This document shows, one piece after another, positions 42,758 to 51,687 of a stretch of DNA of 64,000 bases (position 1 is its first letter; every line of letters begins with the position of its first letter). The position numbers were made by a program, and so were the translations under genes. The notes beneath the pieces were generated by a model. That model made no database searches. It was not told the DNA's origin and saw only the letters and a list, made by a program, of their open reading frames with translations. Source of the DNA: Streptomyces sp. SDr-06 (GTDB lineage Bacteria; Actinomycetota; Actinomycetes; Streptomycetales; Streptomycetaceae); assembly GCF_003324565.1 (NCBI RefSeq), contig NZ_QOLA01000002.1, forward strand, positions 248,001 to 312,000. The letters are read 5' to 3'.

Positions 42758-43768
42758 CTAGGCGTTGAGGTCGGCCAGGGTCCGCAGAGTCGCGAGGTCC
42801 GGTGATGTGACCAGCAGGTCCGTCACCGGGCCCTTGCGCCACAACTCCAGCCGTTCCGCGATGCGTTGGCGGGGCCCCACCAGGGAGATCTCGTCGGCGA
42901 AGGCGTCCGGCACGGCGCGCACCGCCTCGTCCCGGCGGCCCGCCAGGAACAGGCTCTGGATGTGCCGGGCCTCGTCCGCGTACCCCATCCGGGCCATCAG
43001 GTCGGCGTGGAAGTTGCGGGCCGCGTGGCCCATGCCGCCGATGTAGAAACCCAGCATCGCCTTCACCGGGAGCAGGCCCTCGGCGATGTCGTCGCACACG
43101 TGGGCCCGCACCATGGGGGCGACCAGGAAGTCGTCCCGCAGCCCGGTCAGCGCGGCGGCGTACGCGTCCGTGCGGGTCGGCGACCAGTACAGCGGGAGCC
43201 AGCCGTCCGCGATGCGGGTCGTCTGCGCGATGTTCTTGGGACCCTCGGCGCCCAGCAGTACGGGGAGGTCCGGACGCAGGGGGTGAGTGATGGCCCGGAG
43301 GGGTTTTCCGAGGCCCGTACCGTCCGCGCCGTTGTAGGGGTGCGCGTGGAAGCGGCCGTCGAGTTCGACCGGGGCCTCGCGGCGCAGCACCTGGCGGATG
43401 ACCTCGACGTACTCGCGGGTCGCGGTGAGCGGGCGGGACGGGAAGGGGCGGCCGTACCAGCCCTCGACGACCTGCGGCCCCGAGAGCCCGAGGCCCAGCA
43501 TCATCCGGCCGCCCGAGAGGTGGTCCAGGGTGAGGGCGTGCATGGCGGTGGCGGTGGGGGTGCGCGCGGCCATCTGCGCGACCGCGGTGCCGAGCCGGAT
43601 GCGGGAGGTGTGCGCGGCGATCCAGGCCAGCGGCGTGAACGCGTCGGAGCCCCAGGCTTCCGCCGTCCACACCGAGTGGTAGCCGAACTCCTCGGCGGCG
43701 CGGGCCAGTTCGAGGTGGGCGGGATTCGGTCCGCGTCCCCAGTAGCCGAGTGCGAGTCCCAGGCGCAT
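42758..43768 (-). CDS. F420-dependent LLM-class oxidoreductase, Rv3520c-like
   Basis: A 336-residue enzyme of the luciferase-like monooxygenase fold. GYWGRGPNPAHLELARAAEEFGYHSVWTAEAWGSDAFTPLAW, TLDHLSGGRMMLGLGLSGPQVVEGWYGRPF and PVLLGAEGPKN agree closely with M. tuberculosis Rv3520c, an F420 enzyme in the cholesterol gene region. It should use F420H2 or F420 for a hydride transfer on an unknown substrate. The start follows GGGAGGGA. A type II palindrome lies just upstream (43788-43804), tying it to the P450, acyl-CoA dehydrogenase and MaoC loci. Confidence 0.85.
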   Translation of the reverse strand: MRLGLALGYWGRGPNPAHLELARAAEEFGYHSVWTAEAWGSDAFTPLAWIAAHTSRIRLGTAVAQMAARTPTATAMHALTLDHLSGGRMMLGLGLSGPQVVEGWYGRPFPSRPLTATREYVEVIRQVLRREAPVELDGRFHAHPYNGADGTGLGKPLRAITHPLRPDLPVLLGAEGPKNIAQTTRIADGWLPLYWSPTRTDAYAAALTGLRDDFLVAPMVRAHVCDDIAEGLLPVKAMLGFYIGGMGHAARNFHADLMARMGYADEARHIQSLFLAGRRDEAVRAVPDAFADEISLVGPRQRIAERLELWRKGPVTDLLVTSPDLATLRTLADLNA

Positions 43769-43787
43769 GTGGCGTCCCTCCCAGTGA

Positions 43788-43804
43788 TCTGACGAACCGT
43801 CAGG
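43788..43804. promoter_or_regulatory. Type II palindrome TCTGACGAACCGTCAGG upstream of the F420 oxidoreductase gene
   Basis: Matches TCTGACGNNNCGTCAGA except for the last base. It lies 20 bases before the start codon at 43768. No KstR-like site was seen here. Confidence 0.65.
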
Positions 43805-43817
43805 GGACTGTAGGGCA

Positions 43818-43851
43818 ACGGCCCCCCGCCCGGAAGGGGGCGGGGGGCCGT
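43818..43851. terminator. Strong terminator after the DUF-type membrane protein gene
   Basis: ACGGCCCCCCGCCC (43818-43831) pairs perfectly with GGGCGGGGGGCCGT (43838-43851), a 14-bp stem with loop GGAAGG. It is placed after the stop at 43868 (minus strand) and before the oxidoreductase promoter. Confidence 0.85.
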
Positions 43852-43867
43852 CGAGGTGCCGGAGGGA

Positions 43868-44716
43868 TCAGCCGCGCTGGATGCCCGTGGTGTCCTGGAG
43901 GACGCCGCGGCGGCCGTCCTGCGTCTGGGCGACCAGGGCGGGGCCGCGCTGGTCGACGGCCAGGTACCAGGTGCCGGGGGCGAGTTCGGCGATCGGGGTG
44001 GGCGAGCCGTCCTCCGCGTACAGCGGGCGGGCGACGGGGACCGCGAACCAGAACGGGGCGAAGTCGCCGGCCGGGGCGGCCGACGCCGGGGCCTGGCTGT
44101 CCTTGTTCAGGTCGGCGGCCGGAGCCTGCGCGCCGAACGGCTGGGCCTGGGCCTGCGGCTGCCCGCCGAAGCTCGGGTCGCCCGGCTGGCTGCCGTAGGG
44201 CTGGGCCGCGCCGGGGTAGCCGTAGCCACCGGCGGGCTGGGCCGCGCCCGGGTAGCCGTAGGGCTGCGGGGCGGCCGGGCTCGGGGCGCCCATCAGCGGC
44301 GCCTTGAGGGCGGCGACCAGCGGCGAGGCCACGGCGGCCGCGGCGAGCACCAGCGTGGCGATCAGGCCGAGGATCATGCCGGCGCCGGAGCCGTGCGCGT
44401 CGATGATCGTCCAGAACGCGGTCCAGGCGGCGAAGATCGTGAACGCCACACCGAACTGCGTGAGGTCCAGGCCCGCGACCTTCTTGGGCTGCGGCAGCGA
44501 ACGGCCGACGACCACGAGCACCGCGCCGATGATCCCGGCCAGGAACATGCTCATCAGGAGCGAGAGCGAGTCCCAGGCGTTCGGCGCTGCGACGCTCGGG
44601 CAAAACTGACCGGAGCAGCTCGGCGCGGACGTGAGATTCAGGAACGAGGCGATGAACAGCACCACCGCTGCACCGATCACCACGCCGTCGCCTCGTGTGA
44701 GGGAGCGGATGTTCAC
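43868..44716 (-). CDS. Four-helix membrane protein with Pro/Gln/Gly/Tyr repeats (DUF5336-like)
   Basis: A 282-residue protein: four membrane helices in residues 10-130, then a repeat-rich cytosolic or surface region (PYGYPGAAQ repeats, residues about 145-190), then a compact C-terminal segment FAPFWFAVPVARPLYAED...GTWYLAVDQRGPALVAQ. The shape is that of actinobacterial DUF5336-type proteins. The function is unknown. The start is GTG 44716 with AAGAGGA upstream. Confidence 0.65.
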   Translation of the reverse strand: MNIRSLTRGDGVVIGAAVVLFIASFLNLTSAPSCSGQFCPSVAAPNAWDSLSLLMSMFLAGIIGAVLVVVGRSLPQPKKVAGLDLTQFGVAFTIFAAWTAFWTIIDAHGSGAGMILGLIATLVLAAAAVASPLVAALKAPLMGAPSPAAPQPYGYPGAAQPAGGYGYPGAAQPYGSQPGDPSFGGQPQAQAQPFGAQAPAADLNKDSQAPASAAPAGDFAPFWFAVPVARPLYAEDGSPTPIAELAPGTWYLAVDQRGPALVAQTQDGRRGVLQDTTGIQRG

Positions 44717-44860
44717 GTAAAAGTCCTCTTTTATGTCGTCTCGTCGGGGCGGTCATCGCTGCCGCCGGTGTACGTGCACACGGCGTGAAGCTCTAGGTGG
44801 TTCCCCCTGTGCGGAAGAATCTATCGTCTGGATCTGTGGGCCGTACGGCGGGTCGGGAGC

Positions 44861-45820
44861 CTACCCGCCCAGGAACGCCATAATGCCGTCGGCGATCCCC
44901 TGAGCCGCCTTCTGGTGCCACTCCGCACTCTTCAGGAGCGCCGAATCCCGGGAATCCCGCATGTTGCCGCACTCGATGAACACCTTCGGAACGGTCGACA
45001 GGTTGAGCCCGCCGAGGTCGCTGCGGACGTCCAGGGCGGTGCCGTCGCCCACGTAGTTGGAGGCGTTCATCCCCGTGTCCAGGACGAACTTCCCCGCGAT
45101 CCGCACACCGAGTTCACGCGAAGGCCCCACGATCGGCGCGGTGTCGGCGGCGCCGCCCTTCACCGTCGCGGGCAGGATCACGTGGAAGCCGCGCTGGCCC
45201 TGGTTCGCGCCGTCCGCGTGCACCGACACGACGGCGTCGGCGTGCGCCTGATTGCCGATCCGGGCCCGTTCGTCCACGCACGGTCCGAAGGTCCGGTCGC
45301 CGTTCTGGGTGAACACGACCTTCGCGCCCTGCTTTTCCAGGATCGCCCTGATCCGGTGCGACACATCGAGCGTGAACTCGGCTTCCGTATAACCGTCGTT
45401 GGTCTCGGTGCCGGTGGTGTCGCATTCCTTCTTGTTCGTGCCGATGTCGACGGGCTCGTTGATCTCTTTTGTGTGCTGGAAATTATTCGGATTGTGACCT
45501 GGGTCGATGACGACGGTCTTTCCGGAGAGCGGCCCGGCGGCCGTCCCGCTCTTCGGCGACGCGGGCGCGGCCGGGGAGGGGGTGGCCGTCACGGTGACCG
45601 TCGCCGTGCCCGCGCCGGGGCGGGTCGACTGCACGGTGCGGCTCGGCAGGGGGAGCACCTTCGGCGGCTTGTCGTCCTGGCCGCCGGGTCCGCTCATCGC
45701 CTGCCAGACGAGCCAGCCCGCGAGGGCGGTCGGCGCGAGGGCGGCGAGAGCGACGAGGGCCCGGCCGCGCACACGGCGCGACCGGCTGTCCGGGTTCGAT
45801 GACTCGCTGTCGTACGACAC
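44861..45820 (-). CDS. Secreted N-acetylmuramoyl-L-alanine amidase (Amidase_3)
   Basis: A 319-residue protein: a membrane anchor/signal segment (residues about 22-42), a Ser/Thr/Pro linker, then an Amidase_3 domain with zinc ligands His in VVIDPGHNPNN, Glu in YTEAEFTLDV and His in VVSVHADGAN, and the catalytic Glu in VFIECGNMRDSRD. It hydrolyses the MurNAc-L-Ala bond in the wall. The start is a GTG at 45820 without a strong ribosome binding site. It is transcribed towards the DUF5336-like gene. Confidence 0.9.
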   Translation of the reverse strand: MSYDSESSNPDSRSRRVRGRALVALAALAPTALAGWLVWQAMSGPGGQDDKPPKVLPLPSRTVQSTRPGAGTATVTVTATPSPAAPASPKSGTAAGPLSGKTVVIDPGHNPNNFQHTKEINEPVDIGTNKKECDTTGTETNDGYTEAEFTLDVSHRIRAILEKQGAKVVFTQNGDRTFGPCVDERARIGNQAHADAVVSVHADGANQGQRGFHVILPATVKGGAADTAPIVGPSRELGVRIAGKFVLDTGMNASNYVGDGTALDVRSDLGGLNLSTVPKVFIECGNMRDSRDSALLKSAEWHQKAAQGIADGIMAFLGG

Positions 45821-45925
45821 GCTGCGATGCTAGGGCCTGGCCGGGTGATCCCGCCGGGGACGCGGCGACCCGGTACCCCCGTCGCGGGCGCGAGTGGGCC
45901 GGGCCCGGCCCACTCGCGCCCGGCG

Positions 45926-46573
45926 TCACAGCGCGGCGGCGGTCCGGCGCAGCACGCGCAGCGAGTCGGTCGCCGAGACCTCGGTGAACGCGCCCGACGC
46001 CAGCGCCCGCAGATAGACGCGGTACGGCGCCTGGCCGGTGAACTCGTCGACCGGGTCGGGGAAGACGTCGTGGATGGCCAGGGTGGCGCCCTCGGCGAGC
46101 TTGGGCGCCCAGCCCTCGTAGTCGGCGTTCGCGTGCTCGTCGGTGTGGCCGCCGTCGATGAAGACGAAGCCGAGCTGTCCGCCCCACACCCGCGCCACCT
46201 GCGGGGAGTGCCCCACCACCGCGATGACGTGGTCCTCAAGACCGGCCGCGTGCAGGGTGCGCCGGAAGGTGGGCAGCGTGTCCATCCGGCCCACCTCCGG
46301 GTCGACCACGGTCGGGTCGTGGTACTCCCAGCCCGCCTGCTGCTCCTCGCTGCCGCGGTGGTGGTCGACGGTGACCGCGACGGTGCCGCTCTCCCGGGCC
46401 GCCGCGGCGAGCAGGATCGTGGAGCGCCCGCAGTAGGTGCCGACCTCCAGGAGCGGAAGCCCGAGCGCCCCCGCACAGGCCGCCGCCTCGTACAGCGCCA
46501 GGCCTTCCCGTACCGGCATGAAGCCCTTGGCCGCCTCGAAGGCGGCCAGGATCTGAGGCTGGGGAGTGGCCAC
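45926..46573 (-). CDS. Class I SAM-dependent methyltransferase (Methyltransf_24 type)
   Basis: A 215-residue protein with LLEVGTYCGRSTILLAAAARE (SAM loop), VDHHRGSEEQQ, and GFVFIDGGHTDEHANADYEGWAPKLAEGATLAIHDVFPDP, the pattern of cephalosporin-hydroxylase/Methyltransf_24-type proteins. GTG start at 46573 behind AGAGGAG. It is divergent from the acyl-CoA dehydrogenase gene. The type II and KstR-like palindromes in the shared 170-base region lie closer to the dehydrogenase, but could affect both. Confidence 0.8.
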   Translation of the reverse strand: MATPQPQILAAFEAAKGFMPVREGLALYEAAACAGALGLPLLEVGTYCGRSTILLAAAARESGTVAVTVDHHRGSEEQQAGWEYHDPTVVDPEVGRMDTLPTFRRTLHAAGLEDHVIAVVGHSPQVARVWGGQLGFVFIDGGHTDEHANADYEGWAPKLAEGATLAIHDVFPDPVDEFTGQAPYRVYLRALASGAFTEVSATDSLRVLRRTAAAL

Positions 46574-46669
46574 GGCCCGGCTCCTCTGTGTCGTACGTAT
46601 GTGGGCGGTCCATGCTGCCGTACGCCCGCCGCGCACCTTCGGGCGGGCGGGGCCGGAAGGTCACGTCCA

Positions 46670-46686
46670 TCTGACCTTCCGTCAGA
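46670..46686. promoter_or_regulatory. Type II palindrome TCTGACCTTCCGTCAGA upstream of the acyl-CoA dehydrogenase gene
   Basis: One mismatch from TCTGACGNNNCGTCAGA, complete at both ends. It stops one base before the KstR-like site at 46688-46701, so two regulators could not easily bind together. Confidence 0.65.
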
Positions 46687-46687
46687 T

Positions 46688-46701
46688 TGAAACGTGTTCT
46701 A
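46688..46701. promoter_or_regulatory. KstR-like operator (TGAAACGTGTTCTA), perfect match
   Basis: All fixed positions of TNNAACNNGTTNNA match. It lies 41 bases before the ATG of the fused acyl-CoA dehydrogenase gene. Confidence 0.7.
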
Positions 46702-46742
46702 CTCTTGCGCCGTTCCGGGACCGGCGACGGGTGAGGGCGTCC

Positions 46743-48905
46743 ATGGGCATCGCGATCACGCAAGAACACCGGGAGCTCGCCGAGGCGGTGCGCGGCTGGC
46801 TGGCGCGGGCCGCGCCCGTCGAGGAGGTGCGCAAACTCCTGGACGCGCCCGAGGCCGCCCGGTCCCGGCCGCCGTTCTGGGACGGGCTCGCCGAACAGGG
46901 CCTGCTCGGCATCCACCTCGGCGAGGAGTTCGGCGGGGGCGGGCTGCCCGAGCTCGCCGTCGTCCTGGAGGAGGCCGGGCGCGGACTGCTGCCCGGCCCC
47001 TACCTCTCCGGTGTGCTCGCCGCCGAGCTGCTGCGCCGCGCGGGACGGCACGACGCCCTGGTCGCCGACCTCGCCGCGGGACGCAGGACCGCGGCCGTGG
47101 CGTTCGGCGCGGGGACGCTCACCGCCGTCGGCCGCGAGGGCGGCCTGCTCCTCGACGGAACGGCGCCTCCCGTACTGGCCGCGGGGCAGGCCGACTTGGT
47201 GGTCCTCGCGGCGAAGGTGCACCACCGGACGCTGTGGTGCGCGGTGGACGCCGAGGCGCTGCGAATCCGTCCCCACGACAGCGCCGACCCGACCCGGCCC
47301 ACCGCCGAGGTGCGGGCCGAGGGTGTGGTGGTCGACGCGGACCGGGTCCTGGACGTGGACAGCGCCCTCGTCTACGACCTCGCCTGCCTGCTCCTGGCCG
47401 CCGAGTCGTGCGGCACGGCGGACCGGGCCCTGGAGATCGCGGCCGGGCACGCCAGGGTCAGGGAGCAGTTCGGCCGGCCCATCGGACAGTTCCAGGCGGT
47501 CAAGCACCTCTGCGCCGACATGCTCCTGCGCCTGGAACAGGCCCGCGCCCTGGTGTGGGACGCGGCCCGCGCCATGGACGAGCCCGCCGGGGTGCGGGGC
47601 CTGGCTGCCTCGCTCGCCGCGGCCACGGCCCTCGACGCGGCCTGGTCCTGCGCCAAGGACTGCATCCAGATCCTCGGCGGCATCGGCTTCACCTGGGAGC
47701 ACGACGCCCATCTGTATCTGCGCCGCGCCCTGGTCGCCCGCCAGCTGCTCGGTGCCCCGGACACCCACCGGCTGCGGGCCGTGCGGCTGGCCGGGCAGGG
47801 CGCCCGCCGGGAGCTGCGCATGGAGCTGCCGCCCGAGGCCGAGAACTTCCGCGAACCCGCCCGCGCCGTGATCGAGGGCGTGCGGGGCCTGGACCCGGGC
47901 GCGGTGCGCCGTGCCCTCGCGCCCACCGGATACGCGGCCCCGCACCTGCCCGCCCCCTACGGCCTGGGTGCCGGGCCCGTCCAACAGCTGGTCGTGCAGG
48001 AGGAGTTGAGACGCGCCGGGGTCAAGGTGAGCGACCTCGGCATCGCCACCTGGGTGGTGCCCTCGCTCCTCGCCCACGGCACCGGCTCCCAGCAGGACCG
48101 CTTCCTCGGCCCGACCCTGCGCGGCGAACTCCTGTGGTGCCAGCTCTTCTCCGAGCCCGGCGCCGGCTCCGACCTGGCCTCGCTGCGCACCAGGGCGGAG
48201 CGGACCGGGGACGGCCGCTGGCGGGTCACCGGGCAGAAGGTGTGGACGAGCGCCGCGCAGTGGGCCGACTACGGCATCCTGCTCGCCCGCACCGACCCGG
48301 CGGCCCCCAAGCACAGGGGACTCACCTACTTCCTGGTCGACATGGCGCGGACCGAGGGCATCGACATCCGCCCGCTGAAGGAGATCACCGGGGACTCGCT
48401 CTTCAACGAGGTGTATCTCGACGGGGCGCTGCTGCCCGCCGACTCCGTCGTCGGTGAGGTGAACGACGGCTGGCGGGTCGCCCGCAACACCCTGGGCAAC
48501 GAACGCGTCCACATGGCCGACCAGGTGGCCTTCGACACCGGGCTCGAAGCACTGATCGCCCGCGCCGGTCGGCTCGACGGGGCGTACCGGGCGCGGATCG
48601 GCGCGCTGGCCGCCGAGGCGCACGCGCTCGCCTGCATCGGGCTGCGCACCACCCTGCGGCAGGTCTCGGGCCTGGAACCCGGCGCCGGGGCCAGTGTCCG
48701 CAAGCTCGTCCAGACCCCGCACCAGCAGAAGGTCGCCGAGCTGGCCCTCGAACTCCTCGGCCCCGAGGGCGCCGTCGCCGAAGGGCCCGGGGAGCGGGCC
48801 GTGCACGGCTTCCTCATGTCCCGCTGCCTGACCATCGCGGGCGGCACCACCCAGGTCCAGCTCAACGTCGTCGCCGAGCGCATCCTCGGCCTGCCCCGAG
48901 ACTGA
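46743..48905 (+). CDS. Two-domain fused acyl-CoA dehydrogenase, FadE34-like
   Basis: A 720-residue protein made of two acyl-CoA dehydrogenase units. Unit 1 (about 1-360) has FGGGGLPELAVVLEEAG and REQFGRPIGQFQAVKHLCADMLLRLEQAR ... IQILGGIGFTWEHDAHLYLRR. Unit 2 (about 370-720) has FSEPGAGSDLASLRTRA, GQKVWTSAAQWADYGILLARTD, LFNEVYLDGALLP and GGTTQVQLNVVAERILGL. M. tuberculosis FadE34 (about 711 residues, a KstR target) has the same fused layout and acts on sterol side-chain CoA esters. It needs FAD. ATG 46743 follows GTGAGGG. The thiolase gene follows after 14 bases. Confidence 0.88.
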   Translation: MGIAITQEHRELAEAVRGWLARAAPVEEVRKLLDAPEAARSRPPFWDGLAEQGLLGIHLGEEFGGGGLPELAVVLEEAGRGLLPGPYLSGVLAAELLRRAGRHDALVADLAAGRRTAAVAFGAGTLTAVGREGGLLLDGTAPPVLAAGQADLVVLAAKVHHRTLWCAVDAEALRIRPHDSADPTRPTAEVRAEGVVVDADRVLDVDSALVYDLACLLLAAESCGTADRALEIAAGHARVREQFGRPIGQFQAVKHLCADMLLRLEQARALVWDAARAMDEPAGVRGLAASLAAATALDAAWSCAKDCIQILGGIGFTWEHDAHLYLRRALVARQLLGAPDTHRLRAVRLAGQGARRELRMELPPEAENFREPARAVIEGVRGLDPGAVRRALAPTGYAAPHLPAPYGLGAGPVQQLVVQEELRRAGVKVSDLGIATWVVPSLLAHGTGSQQDRFLGPTLRGELLWCQLFSEPGAGSDLASLRTRAERTGDGRWRVTGQKVWTSAAQWADYGILLARTDPAAPKHRGLTYFLVDMARTEGIDIRPLKEITGDSLFNEVYLDGALLPADSVVGEVNDGWRVARNTLGNERVHMADQVAFDTGLEALIARAGRLDGAYRARIGALAAEAHALACIGLRTTLRQVSGLEPGAGASVRKLVQTPHQQKVAELALELLGPEGAVAEGPGERAVHGFLMSRCLTIAGGTTQVQLNVVAERILGLPRD

Positions 48906-48919
48906 AGGGTTTCCCCGCC

Positions 48920-50107
48920 GTGAAGAGTTACATCGTCGGTGTCGGCATGACCAGGTTCGAGAAGCCGGAATCCCGGGACTGGCAGTACTGGGACATGGCC
49001 AAGGAGGCCGGGAGCGCGGCCCTGGCCGACGCGGGCATCGCGTACGACGAGGTCGAGCAGGTCCCCGTCGGCTACTGCTTCCAGCCCTCGACGGCAGGCC
49101 AACGCGCCGTCTACGAACTGGGGTTGACCGGCATACCGGTCTACAACGTCAACAACAACTGCGCGACCGGGGCGAGCGCGCTGATGCTGGCCCGGCAGTT
49201 CGTGGAGGGCGGGGTGAGCGACTGCGTCCTCGCGCTCGGCTTCGAGAAGATGAAGCGGGGCGCGCTGGGCGGGGGCTCGGACGGCGGGGACTTCGCGACC
49301 TCGCCCGTGGCCCGGCACTACGGCATCATGGCCGCCCGCCACGGCTTCGAGATGACGCCGCCCACCGCGCAGATCTTCGGCAACGCGGCGCGGGAACACA
49401 TGGAGCGGTACGGAACCACCGCGGCGCAGCTCGCAGCGGTCGGCGCCAAGAACCACCGGCACTCGGTCGACAACCCCAACGCCCAGTTCCAGGACGCTTA
49501 CACGGTGGAGGAGGTGCTGGGCGCCAAAACCATCCACCGGCCGCTGACGAAGCTCCAGTGCTCGCCCACGTCGGACGGGTCGGCGGCGGCGGTGGTCGTC
49601 TCGGAGCGGTTCGTGGACCGCAAGGGCCTGGGAGACCGGGCCGTCGAGATCGCGGGCCAGGCGATGGCCACCGACACCGAGGAGTCGTTCGCCTCGGGGA
49701 GCTGCATCGACGCGGTGGGGGCACCGATGTCGCGCTCGGCCGGTCGCGCGGCCTTCGCCCGGGCGGGCCTGGCCATCGAGGACGTCGACGTGATCGAGCT
49801 GCACGACTGCTTCTCGATCAACGAGCTGCTCACGTACGAGGCGCTGGGCATGTGCGGGGTGGGGGAGTCGGGGAAGCTGGTCGAGTCCGGGGCGACGACG
49901 TACGGGGGCCGCTGGGTGGTCAACCCCTCCGGGGGCCTGATCTCGAAGGGGCATCCGCTGGGGGCGACGGGGCTCGCGCAGGCGGCGGAGCTGGTGTGGC
50001 AGGTGCGGGGGGAGGCCGGGGCCCGGCAGGTGCCGGGCGCGCGGGTGGGCCTCGCCCACAACATCGGCCTCGGCGGCGCGGCGGTGGTGACGGTGCTGCG
50101 CCGGTAG
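48920..50107 (+). CDS. SCP2-type thiolase / lipid-transfer protein (Ltp1-like)
   Basis: A 395-residue thiolase-superfamily protein: GVGMTRFEKP, VNNNCATGASALMLARQFVEGG (active-site Cys context), ELHDCFSINELLTYEALGMCG, and NPSGGLISKGHPLGATGLAQAAELVWQ. The layout matches mycobacterial Ltp proteins, and the length fits Ltp1 without a C-terminal SCP2 sterol-carrier domain. It probably cleaves a beta-ketoacyl-CoA, or acts as a retro-aldolase if a DUF35 partner exists elsewhere (none is next to it). It is co-transcribed with the fused acyl-CoA dehydrogenase, so it should be under the same operators. Confidence 0.85.
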   Translation: MKSYIVGVGMTRFEKPESRDWQYWDMAKEAGSAALADAGIAYDEVEQVPVGYCFQPSTAGQRAVYELGLTGIPVYNVNNNCATGASALMLARQFVEGGVSDCVLALGFEKMKRGALGGGSDGGDFATSPVARHYGIMAARHGFEMTPPTAQIFGNAAREHMERYGTTAAQLAAVGAKNHRHSVDNPNAQFQDAYTVEEVLGAKTIHRPLTKLQCSPTSDGSAAAVVVSERFVDRKGLGDRAVEIAGQAMATDTEESFASGSCIDAVGAPMSRSAGRAAFARAGLAIEDVDVIELHDCFSINELLTYEALGMCGVGESGKLVESGATTYGGRWVVNPSGGLISKGHPLGATGLAQAAELVWQVRGEAGARQVPGARVGLAHNIGLGGAAVVTVLRR

Positions 50108-50182
50108 TCCATTCCCCACCCCGCCCCGGCCCGAGACCCTCCGGGGGCATCGGTTCGCCTGCGGGCCGTACGCGGCCGGGGT

Positions 50183-50199
50183 CTGGGGCGGAGCCCCAG
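50183..50199. terminator. Short hairpin CTGGGGC-GGA-GCCCCAG after the thiolase gene
   Basis: A perfect 7-bp stem with a 3-base loop lying between the thiolase gene and the MFS gene. This sequence is a common Streptomyces intergenic hairpin and may act as a weak terminator. Confidence 0.45.
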
Positions 50200-50244
50200 G
50201 GGGTCTGGAAAGGGGGGTGTAACAGGCACCCACCCCGTGCGAGC

Positions 50245-51684
50245 ATGACCCGCATGGCCCACACGTCCGCTGACACCCACATATCCACCCCCACCCGAAC
50301 CCCCCGCACCTGGCCCGTCGTCCTGGCCGCCTGCGCGGGCCAGTTCCTCGTCGTGCTGGACGTGTCCGTCGTCAACGTGGCCCTCCCCTCCATGCGCACC
50401 GGCCTCGGCATGAGCGCCGGCGGGTTGCAGTGGGTGGTCAACGCGTACGCCATCGCCTTCGCCGGGTTCATGCTGCTCGGCGGACGGGCGGGTGACCTGT
50501 ACGGGCGCAAGCGGATGTTCCTCGTGGGGCTCGGCCTGTTCACCGCGGCCAGCCTCGGCGGCGGGCTCGCCCAGGAGGGCTGGCAGCTGCTGGTGGCCCG
50601 GGCCGCCCAGGGCCTGGGGGCGGCGGTCCTCGCGCCGGCCACCCTCACCATCCTGACCGCCGCGGTCCCGGAGGGCGCCGCCCGCACCCGGGCGATCGGC
50701 ACCTGGGCCGCGGTCGGCGCGGGCGGCGGCGCGGCGGGCGGGCTCGTCGGCGGCGTGCTCACCGACGCCCTGTCGTGGCGCTGGGTGCTGCTCATCAACG
50801 TGCCCGTCGGCGCGCTCGTCCTGCTCGGCGCCGCGCTGTGGATCACCGAGTCGCGGGCCGGGCAGCGCCACCGGCTCGACCTGCCCGGCGCCGTCCTCGT
50901 CACGGCCGGGCTCGCGACCCTCTCGTACGGCATCGTGCAGACCGAACAGGGCGGCTGGGGCGCCGTGGGGACGCTCGTTCCGCTCCTCGGCGGAGGGGGT
51001 CTCCTCCTCGCGTTCCTCGTGGTCGAAGCCCGCACCGCCGCGCCGCTCATGCCGCTGCGGCTCTTCCGGCTGCGGGCCGTCTCCGCCGCGAACGCGGTGA
51101 TGTTCGTGTGCGGCTCCGCGATGTTCTGCACCTGGTTCTTCATGACCCTGTACGCCCAGAACGTGCTCGACTACAGCCCCCTGGGCGCCGGTCTCGCGCT
51201 CATCCCCAGCTCGCTCAGCGTCGTCCTCGGCTCGAAGCTGGCGCCGCGCATCATGCCGAGGACCGGCGCCCGGAACCTGACGGTGCTGGGCGTCCTGGTG
51301 ACCGCGGCCGGGTTCGGCTGGCAGTCCACGATGCGCGCGGACGACCCGTACTGGCTCTCGATCCTGGTGCCCGGCGTGCTGATGATGACCGGCGCCGGGC
51401 TCGCCACCACCCCCCTGGCGGCGCTGGCCACGTCGGGGACCGCGCCGAGCGAGGCCGGTCTGGTGTCGGGCCTCATCAACACGTCCCGGACGATGGGCGG
51501 CGCGCTGGGCCTGGCCGTCCTCTCGACGGTGGCGGCCTCCCGCACCGGAGTGGTCCAGAGCGCCGAGAACCTCACCGCCGGGTACGCGCTCGCGTTCCGC
51601 GTCGGCGGCGTCGTGCTGCTCGGCAGTGTGCTGCTCGCCCTGCTGTGGCTGCCCCGGGCGGCGGGCCCCGCCACCCGGGCCTGA
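50245..51684 (+). CDS. DHA2-type MFS drug exporter
   Basis: A 479-residue transporter with 14 predicted helices, motif C-like LVVLDVSVVNVALPSM, the GGRAGDLYGRKRMF loop and RAAQGLGAAVLAPATLTIL. It belongs to the EmrB/QacA group. The substrate is unknown. Two in-frame ATGs (50245 and 50254) are possible; neither has a good ribosome binding site. It is followed after three bases by the convergent response-regulator gene. Confidence 0.85.
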   Translation: MTRMAHTSADTHISTPTRTPRTWPVVLAACAGQFLVVLDVSVVNVALPSMRTGLGMSAGGLQWVVNAYAIAFAGFMLLGGRAGDLYGRKRMFLVGLGLFTAASLGGGLAQEGWQLLVARAAQGLGAAVLAPATLTILTAAVPEGAARTRAIGTWAAVGAGGGAAGGLVGGVLTDALSWRWVLLINVPVGALVLLGAALWITESRAGQRHRLDLPGAVLVTAGLATLSYGIVQTEQGGWGAVGTLVPLLGGGGLLLAFLVVEARTAAPLMPLRLFRLRAVSAANAVMFVCGSAMFCTWFFMTLYAQNVLDYSPLGAGLALIPSSLSVVLGSKLAPRIMPRTGARNLTVLGVLVTAAGFGWQSTMRADDPYWLSILVPGVLMMTGAGLATTPLAALATSGTAPSEAGLVSGLINTSRTMGGALGLAVLSTVAASRTGVVQSAENLTAGYALAFRVGGVVLLGSVLLALLWLPRAAGPATRA

Positions 51685-51687
51685 GGC

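Noticed and set aside
44847..44869. GGCGGGT...ACCCGCC hairpin at the amidase stop
   Set aside because: A 7-bp stem that overlaps the coding end; terminator function uncertain.
46236..48806. A very long open frame on the minus strand opposite the fused acyl-CoA dehydrogenase
   Set aside because: It is the antisense shadow of a well-supported gene in GC-rich DNA, with low-complexity Arg/Gly/Pro content and no recognisable domain.
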